Source of the DNA: Apostichopus japonicus
Lineage: Eukaryota > Echinodermata > Holothuroidea > Aspidochirotida > Stichopodidae
Assembly (NCBI RefSeq): GCF_037975245.1
Contig: NC_092574.1
Location: 7,124,713-7,188,712 of the forward strand
DNA length: 64,000 nucleotides
Direction: 5' to 3'
The notes beneath the pieces were generated by a model. It made no database searches. It saw only the letters and a program-made list of their open reading frames with translations, and was not told the DNA's origin. This document shows positions 55,501 to 64,000 of this stretch, in pieces (the stretch's first letter is position 1; each line of letters opens with the position of its first letter). The translations under genes and the position numbers were made by a program.

Positions 55501-57497
55501 CACGTTTACACCCAGGTCGATTGAAAAAAATGAATTATTTCTACGTTGTTTGCTACACATTAATATTGAGCATATCCAGAAACGAATGCATGTTTAAGTT
55601 TAAAACAAAAAAATAATAATAAAATCAATGTATAGAAAAGAAGAAACGACTGATATCAAAGACTAATCGTATATCCGCAATCATGAAGGGCAAAGATTTA
55701 GTTCATATTACAACTGATGTGTTTGGTTTATATGCTTCGGGGATTTAGAGACATCTATACTGTATAATCTTCTGAGACTCCTTCCATATTTTATAATTAT
55801 GACAATGCAATTTAGAAAAATTATTCCATTTCATATTACTCTGTCTTTTATCAGACTGACTTTTAAGCTCAATGAGAGAATATGAATCATAATTTACGAG
55901 CAAGATCTGTAATTTACCTTTGCCTACCAATTTACTCTTTTGCATCCCGAGATGAATTTTATATTTAAAGGCGGCAGTAGATAAATATGTACTTAAACAA
56001 GTCATAAAGCGCGCGCTTTGATTCCTCGCCGGTGTTGTATATATCGTAAACGCCTCTCTTTGTTTGCATCCAAACCCTATAGTTGAATGTATGATGCATA
56101 ACAGGAAGCGACGGTGAGGCGTTGTGTAACTTTATAGTCTTAATATCTGCTGCCACAGTGGGGAGATAAGAATGTGTGATACCCAAGTCTGCGAGCCGTG
56201 TTCGTGAGATCATATTTGATATAGTGCTAATGGAAACTTCGAATCTATGAATATCGAGTGCCCTATGAAAATGATTATATACACATTTGTTCTTCCATTC
56301 TTTCTCGGAACCGCTAATTGACTCTGACCACGGGGTTTTAGCCCCTGACCCCCCCCCCCCGCTACCCACCCTCATTATCACCCTCTTTACTTCTCTCTCA
56401 TCAAACCTATATGTATTTCGTACTGTTGCGATGAGGTGCGAATCTATTCTACCGCAAACTCGATAGAGACTTAATATTCGCCGCGCAACCTCAAAAAAAA
56501 AAAAAAAATCGTTTGAACTGGAATGGCGGAAAAACTCCGACAACAACGAAGGTGTACAGGGTTGTGGAGGTTGACAAGGAATTCGGTTCACTGGGTGTAC
56601 TAATTGAATGTGAAATATTTAGGCCTGTGCTTCTTCCGTATAAACCAAATTAATCATGTACTCATCTCAACTTAGAGCTACTTAGTTCGTACCTATACTA
56701 GTTGTATAATCTTTAAATTCGGTGGGGTAAATACTTTCATTATGTCTCGCTTTGTTACAAAACTCTTTCTGGCCTGTTAGCTCTTGTAGCGGCGTTTACA
56801 CTGCTATGATAACGTATTACAGCTTTAATCTACAAAGTCATAAGGCCACAGCAGGGTGTCAGTGACATGGTCAGCTTCCTTAGCAAATTCGGACGACCTT
56901 AATTGTTTCAAATCATCGAACATTTGGTCTTATATCATATCTCAATTATTCTCTATCTGCTGTGACATAAATAATATACATTCAGTAGCTGCGCTTAATT
57001 GGAAATGACGTTTGCGCCCTTGGATAACAACTGAATTATGGAAGGAATGAGTGTAAGTTGTGTAAAGTAAAGTTGAGACTTACGAGGTAACTAAAAATTA
57101 GCCAAAATACAAAAAAAAAAAAAAAATTGAAAAGAAGAAGAAGAAAAAGAAGAAAAAAAAGAACACGGTTCTTTTGTTATCTCGTGACTGACTTACTATT
57201 AAAAGTAAATGATGAATCATCCAAAAAAAAAAAAAAAAGAAGTGTGAATTCTTGTCTCATCTGAGCTCTGTTTATACTCCTAATATATTTGTGGAAATAT
57301 GCATAGGCCAAAGTTATGGATAAATTCTGAGTCATAACTCCTTTTTTTAACATTAAACTGAATTCATAAATTTAACTGTGTTCTTGCTTTTTCTCTATTT
57401 AGTTCACAGCCAAATATTACAGCCTCTGTCTATATCAGCTAATTTACATATCATTAGAAATAAATTTATCTCTAATTATGCATTTGCATCGATATCA
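55501..57497. other. Mostly gene-free stretch with a long minus-strand frame
   Basis: A minus-strand open frame of 208 codons runs from 56591 to 55965 and is the longest non-repeat frame outside the Penelope-like element. It crosses an A run (poly-Phe) and a C run (poly-Gly) and lacks an ATG start, splice support and family resemblance. Polypurine and poly-A tracts occur near 57110 and 57220. Confidence 0.35.
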
Positions 57498-57655
57498 TAT
57501 ATATATATTTATATATATATATATATATATCTTGGCATTCTTCCAAAGCCTATATATATATGAATATATATATATATGAATATATATATGAATATATATA
57601 TATATATACATATACATATACATATATCTTGGCATTCTTCCAAAGCCTATTTCAT
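57498..57655. repeat. (TA)n/(GAATATATAT)n array with duplicated flank
   Basis: TATCTTGGCATTCTTCCAAA followed by GCCTAT occurs on both sides of the array (57531 and 57628, offset 97 bp), so the array has been duplicated together with unique flanking sequence. Confidence 0.85.
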
Positions 57656-58689
57656 TGATGGTCGTAAAATTACACACACTCCCGATACGATGTTATTTTA
57701 ATATAAGCCTGTCTGAGGTAACATTTGGACATTATAGATTTCGACTTGTACTTTTAGGTGGTATATAAGTATAAGTTCACAATAGGGTCAATCTGAAAAC
57801 TAGATTATTGCGGGTGTAGAAGTCGCTTGTGCATTTCTAATAATCATACTTTAGAGGTCTATATGTGACTATAGCATCGACACCAGAGTTTAAACTATTC
57901 ATCTAGAATAAAGTAAAACATAGGCAATCCAATATAGCTGGTACATATCCAATCGTGGAATTTACGCCGAAATGAAATTTTCCCGCTCGGCGTCCCTCGC
58001 AGGAATTACTAGATAATTAAACCCGGTATTATGCGTCTTGTGCTATACACCTACAATGGAATTTTATGATTTAATAAACTCGACCATTGGCGCGATACCA
58101 TCTCACTGGTATGTAGGCTATATCATATAATACTAAAAAGATAATAAGTATAAGAGAGAGAGAAAAAAAAACCCCATTCAACAAAACAAGAAAAGAAAAA
58201 AAAATATGGATGAGATGATCATGATACCATAAGTATATTATGCAAGAAGGTGGAAAATAATTGAGGGCAATTTATGCATTTCAAGCGGAGATTGACCGTG
58301 CAGTATATCAATATCTCAACCCCCTTAAAACCAGGTAAAGATTCACATCGAAAGAGAAAGAGAATGTGAGAGACAGGGAATGATAGAGAAATAGTAGAAG
58401 GAACGATAAAAATATAAATAAAAGGCCAAATTTTCCGATGGATATCATTTCTAATTTGACTCGTCTCCAGTGATTCACTGGAACTTTTATATACGGCATG
58501 CCTATACGAAAGTCATCTCTGTGACGTCATTGGCGTCAACATCTCACTCCCTGGAGATGTGAGATCTTTCTCACTATTGACAAAAAGAGATTTTTAGGTC
58601 ATAGGGGGTTTACATATTTCCGCTAATAAAGAGTTTATAATGAGATGGTTAGCTGGTTAGTAAATATTCGGCCTTCTCATACTACTACT
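57656..58689. other. Gene-free stretch
   Basis: A perfect CRE at 58522-58529. Purine-rich blocks near 58150-58200 and 58340-58400. No gene recognised. Confidence 0.4.
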
Positions 58690-58697
58690 ATATATAA

Positions 58698-58740
<43 letters not shown>

Positions 58741-58742
58741 TA

Positions 58743-58788
<46 letters not shown>

Positions 58789-58801
58789 TATTAATATATT
58801 A

Positions 58802-58855
<54 letters not shown>

Positions 58856-58860
58856 GTTTA

Positions 58861-58900
<40 letters not shown>
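58690..58900. repeat. Long (TA)n array with AAATATA and TATGTA breaks
   Basis: About 210 bp of TA, followed by GT repeats. Confidence 0.95.
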
Positions 58901-58902
<2 letters not shown>

Positions 58903-60892
58903 GTGTGTGTGTATATTCACCCCCCACGCCCTATTTTTCCTTCAAATTGCCTGTAAAGGTATTAAAATATAGTAATAAGTACCAACACATATCTCTCCTA
59001 AGTTATATACTATTCGGGTGGAGATGTAACTGTATCATTTGTATCTTTTTGAATGTGCGATCCAAATAACCCCCGATTCAGGCAGTTTTATAACAAGCAG
59101 TACCCAATACATAATAAAAAAATGATTAATTTATTGAGAAAAATGAAAAGAAACCCTGATTGTTTCTCTATTAACCTCATATTATACAAACCACAAGAGC
59201 ACTCTTAATTCCCAAAGATAAAGTCAGTTTTATCCCCTTCTTTTCTTTATTCTTCTTCTTCTTCTTCTTTAGTGTAATAGAAAGTTTCGCGTCAGCAAAT
59301 TTGCCTCTTGAATCCTTTCCTCAATTCTTAATTTTAACCGCATTCTTAAGTGTAGGAACAAACACGAGTTCTTAGGTGTGTAATTTCAGCCGTTTTGAGA
59401 TGTCTGGTTTTGTTTAAAAACATATAAACCTTCTTACGCTAGTAGTTTGTCATTATTAATACATTGACCTTACTAAAAGGAAACTCTTGACAGTGATTAA
59501 ACCAAGAAGTTCGCTTTTTCTGGTTAAAAAAGAAAAAAAAAAATCCGAGTCTTGGTATTGTTTTTCCTTCTTTTTTTGTTGCCTTTTTGAAGATCTTCTA
59601 AAAAAACGGGAGAGAAAGTAACTCAGCAGTAGTAGTACTTGAAGCTCCTTGTTATAGTGTGTGTACAACTGAGTTTTAGTATACAATTACGGTGATTTAC
59701 ACAACAAGTGCATCTGTTGGGGATCTGTAATAAAGCCGATGAGGACAAATGTAAGGAAATCTAAGTTAAAGTAAGTATTTAATGTATGTTTGGTGAGGGA
59801 TCTTGAAACGAACAAGAAAACTACTTACAGATAATTATGCACATAGAAATTGAGGTAAAAACGTGTAAACTTTCACCAAAAAAAAAAGGAGAAATAAAAG
59901 AGACTGCGGCAGAAATGTTACAAGAGGAGGCAGTGTGTAAGTTTAGTCTGAGATATACTGATATACATGGTGACTAATGAAATACATTGGTACGAGGGGA
60001 GGGAAGGGGGAGCAGGAGGAAGGGGGTAGGGTGGGTTGGAGAATACAGAGGACTAAACATGAGACAGAAATGTTGCAAAGAAATATTGAAATCTAGCCTG
60101 TGAGAATCATAAGTATTTAACATGAGAAAGAGATGTTTTGAAGAATGCAAACAAAATATTACGTTTTTTTGAGTCTCCCGTCACAGAGTGAATTTTAAAT
60201 AAATCTACTTTTTTAAAAATGTGTGAATTTAAAAAAAAAAAAATCTGAATTAAATTTAAATATAGATAAAGTTAACTATTTGAAACTTTATGATTTTAAG
60301 AAGTTTGTCCAGCACTTAATTATAGCCGACAGAACATTACGACAGCTTCTGATATAGAGAAACACCAATTGAATTTAAAGGAGCATTTCAGACTTATTTT
60401 CATGTCAGGGATATCGGTTATTGCATAGAAACCCAATATAGAGAAATGGCTTAAACGAAACCGGCTTATATAGTTGTGCGACTATCGAAGATCTAGTGAC
60501 AGTAATCTAATTATGTGTCACATTAATTTTAAAGGAGGGTATAAAGGAGGGTAGGTTATGGCAGGAGGTGGAACGGGGTGCATGGGCTGAGAAAATGGGG
60601 CAAGTTTAGGAAACGAGATTCAACAACTTTTAACATCCTTTTTTTGTTGTGGGGTGGGGTGGGTGGTAAACAATTATACTTTGTAATTTCTGATACCATT
60701 AAAACTCAAAGCAGAATGTAAGTATGAAATAAAGAAATTTGTGATATACGATTAATCTATATTATAATCAAGATTTATGATAACGTAACTTTCGTAACAG
60801 TAATGGATAAATTATTATTATTCTAATTACGTTAATTACATTGTTTATTTTGTTCAAAGTAAATGCAATTGTCGTTTCTTCAACTCGGCTAT
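58901..60892. other. Gene-free stretch
   Basis: C/T-rich tract with TTCTTCTTC ending in TTTAG at 59240-59272, acceptor-like but followed by no compatible receptor exon. G-rich blocks at 59995-60040 and 60650. Nothing else is supported. Confidence 0.4.
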
Positions 60893-61707
60893 ATCTATAT
60901 CCACCCAATGTACATGGCTGGATCAGTTTGTACTGTGAATAAGCAACCGATTCACACAGAGATTACAGTAACTACTGTAAATCTTAAAGTTTTGTACCAC
61001 AGTAACAACTGGAGGCGTGCTGATAAATCTGATACATCGGTAGCATATGCTATTAGCTTTACTGCAGTATAAGAACTGAGGATATGTGTAATCCCAACAA
61101 ATGCATCAAACTAGATTTGTTGGGATTACACATATCCTCAGTTCTCACTGTATCATAATAGCACATGTTACAGTACCGATTTATAGCACGATCCAGTTTT
61201 TACTTTGGTACAAAACTGTTAAGATTTACAGTAGAAACTGTGTTCTCTGTGTGTGTATCGGTTGCAATAAGAGACAACTGTTAATCAGTATAAACTGAAG
61301 TGTTTTATAACACCGTAACACATGTTAGACCTGTCAGAAGATGCTACTGTGGAAAAATTACTAGCAGACGAATTCATTACTCAAAGGCTGTTTCAATTAA
61401 TGACTGATTAAGAGTCTAAATAACTGTCCCTATGTTTGCCTAGTTAATTGTACCTTGTAAAGATGGTTCAAATTGCGTTTTGCAGCAAAGTGTCATCCAC
61501 TTTCTGTTAAAAATGTGGACGAAATTAATTGGCGAAACCTTTAGAGTAGTCTGGTTAGTCCAGTCAATTATTATGCATAGGATTGTGTGTTTAGTATTTT
61601 CTGTTTGTCAGTCCTTCTCAGTATTGCAACTAGTCATTAATCTATGACACACTTTAGAACTTATAATACAAATCATGTTTAAACTGATAAAGCCATGAGA
61701 ATCGCCT
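60893..61707 (+). repeat. Dispersed repeat E, copy 2 (interrupted by the foldback MITE)
   Basis: Outside the foldback insertion, this interval matches the reverse complement of 24034-24557. For example, CCCAATGTACATGGCT, CACATGTTAGACCTGTCAG and the TGGTTAGTCCAGTCAAT block occur in the same order. The copies have diverged by substitutions and small deletions. At the right the copy stops at a (TA)n array. The family is unrecognised. Confidence 0.75.
60943..61265. mobile_element. Foldback-type MITE, 323 bp, nested in an older repeat
   Basis: The element starts GCAACCGAT and ends ATCGGTTGC. The two halves are imperfect inverted copies over nearly the full length, with a perfect 31-bp stem at the centre (61072-61102 and 61115-61145) around a 12-nt loop. 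It is flanked by the 5-bp duplication AATAA (60938-60942, 61266-61270). The related repeat at 24 kb shows the uninterrupted site (TTATT, 24505-24509 on the plus strand), so the insertion boundaries are supported by a natural empty site. There is no coding capacity; superfamily not identified. Confidence 0.85.
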
Positions 61708-61936
<229 letters not shown>

Positions 61937-61939
<3 letters not shown>

Positions 61940-64000
61940 ATTCTAGATATTTCTCTTTAAGGATCTGATGAGGGCTCTAGGCCATTTCAGTTTGAACGTG
62001 GTACAAACAACGCATGTTTGAATGCAGCGTAGAAAGGATTTGCTGGTCATTGAACGTTGGTGTGAAAATTTATCACTTTTTTTTTTACCTGCAATCTAAC
62101 AAAATTATACAATTAAAGACCCATAATTCCCCAAACTTTAACCCAAGGGAACTTATGACATTTATTGTCTGCTTTGTGGTCTTTGTGTGGCAATCGTCTC
62201 TACAAGGAATGTAATTATACGGTGAAGAATTGTTAAATTACAAATGTGTCATTAGTTTGAGGGGATTTTTCGAGGTGTGTTTTTTTTTTAGACAGAGGAA
62301 AGATAAATCATAGAGAAAAAAATCGTTAAGCTAACACACCAATCAATTATGATTTCTGCCTATAGCAAATTGGTGTGATACGTTTTCCTGCCTAAGCTTC
62401 TTGCAACAATTACAAGGAAGGAGAATGAAAGAAGAAAGTGTCAATAAATACTTGCTATTTCAAGAAAAAAATTGAAATGGATTCTAGATTGCATTGTCTT
62501 TTAAATGGTCGAAAGTACCCTGAGGCGATTGGAAAGAGTGACACAGGTAGAATTTAGTGCCTAATCCAATAAACGTGCAGAGGATAAATAAATACTGCAA
62601 TTTAAATATGTAATTGTGTTAATAGACCCGTAATCTTTAGATATGAATGTTGCATCTTGTAGGCTATCATATTAGAGGTGTTTTCGTAATGGGTCATGAA
62701 GTTGGTTTACAAACTTCGTTAGTTATTAGTCAACGTTATTAGTTTCAAGGTTAACTAATTTGATTCGATATCACTTCAAGCTGTAACTATTTACATAGAA
62801 ATGAAAGTAAATTATGAACGTGAAAAAGGAAAGGAAAAGAACGCCAGCCCTTTAAGAACATCACATTAGTTTTCAGGCAAACGTATCATTTGTTCACGTT
62901 AACCAGTTGCGTAGCTATAACAAAAGTGGGCTATAGTTATAACTTTCGTTACACTCCCCCACACTATAAAAATGTTTCGAAGTAAAATTCACATTTCTCA
63001 GGAAGAGCCCCAAAGTGCTACTTTATTTAATTAGTCGAAAATTGTCATTTATTTTCCACCTGCAATTAAAATTAGAAGACAAAACTGCTTATCATCTTAA
63101 AGGCAAAAAGCTGTAAGCGATATGAGCACAGATATTGTTATGAATGACGATTTAAAGTGATATATGATATATGATTTATATGTTCATAGAAATATTTGAC
63201 CTATAAGTTGATATGTAACCACATGGCTATGATTATAGAAAAATATTTAAAAAATCTGTTACAAATCGATATGATATGAGTCGATAATATTTATATCTCA
63301 AAGTTTTCACATTTCCAGTTAGAGCTCATCTAGAATTAATCAGTTTTATTTATTTAACTGATTTTTTTAATTTTGCTATGCTGAAATTCGATCAATCTTC
63401 CTATAAATTATTTTGCTTACACTAATTACTAAACGGACGCAGCTTTTTCCCTCTGAATATTAAATTCTTGCACAATACAAACGCGATTCATCCCTTTCTC
63501 ATTTTATTTTTTCTTTCTGAAAATGCTATACAATCAACTACATAAGTATTTAGTTTTGTCTGCTCAGGTATAATAGCAGTAACAACCCAGTCATTTAGCC
63601 CCCGTCCATTTGACTAAAAAATCACTCCTTAAATAACAGCATGGATTAATCTACATTTTTTTATTACCAAGGAAATTATGCAGTATATTCAACTTTTCAC
63701 CTCTCCCTGTGCCTAATTTATGTGGTTGTCCCGTTTTCTTTTGTTTTCCTTAACCTCTTTTCCTTTTGACGTCATGTGTTTTTTCGCATCTCACAAAAAT
63801 CTTGTTTGCTTCTTGGCTGTCAACGAAATCTTGTCAAGCGCATAGAGCCAACATATAGAGGTATATAGCACATACTTCTGATGTACACTTTTTTGTTTTT
63901 GCCATTTTGAGAATATAGGATTCTTGATAAATGTAGTAGAGACGATGTCCTTTCTTGATCTTTGTGATAGTCATCGAATCGGACAGCCTGAAGCTGTTAC
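61937..64000. other. Gene-free stretch to window end
   Basis: One perfect CRE (63777-63784). GTTGCGTAGCTATAAC at about 62907 resembles a hAT-type end, but no partner was seen. No exon recognised. Confidence 0.4.

Noticed and set aside
57390-57470. Candidate third exon of gene B (acceptor TCTATTTAG, then QPNITASVYIS in one frame)
   Set aside because: The receptor-like peptide is in the wrong phase for the acceptor, meets a stop, and there is no donor 68 bp on.
61960-61990. CTGATGAGGGCTCTAGGCC as a second hammerhead-like motif
   Set aside because: Stem II pairing is weak and no GAAA follows.

Overview
This is a eukaryotic, AT-rich, intron- and repeat-dominated genomic window. It has no bacterial gene arrangement, no rRNA and no intact tRNA. 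Spliced exons of anion-type Cys-loop receptors, a Penelope-like retroelement, tRNA-derived SINEs, hAT-type and foldback MITEs and about twenty long (TA)n arrays point to an invertebrate animal. A marine deuterostome such as an echinoderm is plausible, but the sequence alone does not prove it.

Host genes. Two partial genes can be assembled from short exons with matching splice sites and reading phases. Gene A (minus strand) has a signal-peptide exon at 16913-16959, a second exon at 12858-13012 and a 68-bp third exon at 12072-12139. Gene B (plus strand) has a signal-peptide exon at 40216-40289 and a second exon at 52837-52967. Both encode the N-terminal start of a ligand-gated ion channel subunit of the GABA-A/glycine/glutamate-gated chloride receptor group, including the conserved RLRP.FGG-like block. 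Both use the same intron phases. They look like divergently transcribed paralogues about 23 kb apart. The channel core and membrane segments lie outside the window, past the left edge for A and the right edge for B.

Mobile elements. Within intron 3 of gene A lies a near-perfect inverted repeat (8582-9960 and 9989-11367, 1379-bp arms, one visible mismatch, 28-bp spacer). It is made of two head-to-head, 5'-truncated copies of a Penelope-like element carrying the end of the reverse transcriptase (YIDD) and a GIY-YIG endonuclease. Each arm carries a hammerhead-ribozyme-like core 3' of the ORF. A 333-bp hAT-type MITE with an 8-bp target-site duplication is at 27408-27740. A 323-bp foldback MITE (60943-61265) with a 5-bp duplication sits inside an older repeat, and the second copy of that repeat at 24 kb preserves the empty site. 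tRNA-derived SINEs occur at 47.6-47.9 kb, 52.55-52.68 kb and 23.8-23.9 kb.

Simple and tandem repeats. These include the (TA)n arrays, a 20-bp minisatellite (6.48-7.33 kb), an 11-bp minisatellite (42.68-43.56 kb), (GAT)n at 36.7 kb, a CpG-dense (CCGT)n at 44.5 kb, and five two-copy tandem duplications with periods of 172-264 bp. The perfect CRE palindrome TGACGTCA occurs 14 times. The rest is gene-poor intronic or intergenic sequence; most open frames in it arise from repeats or chance.
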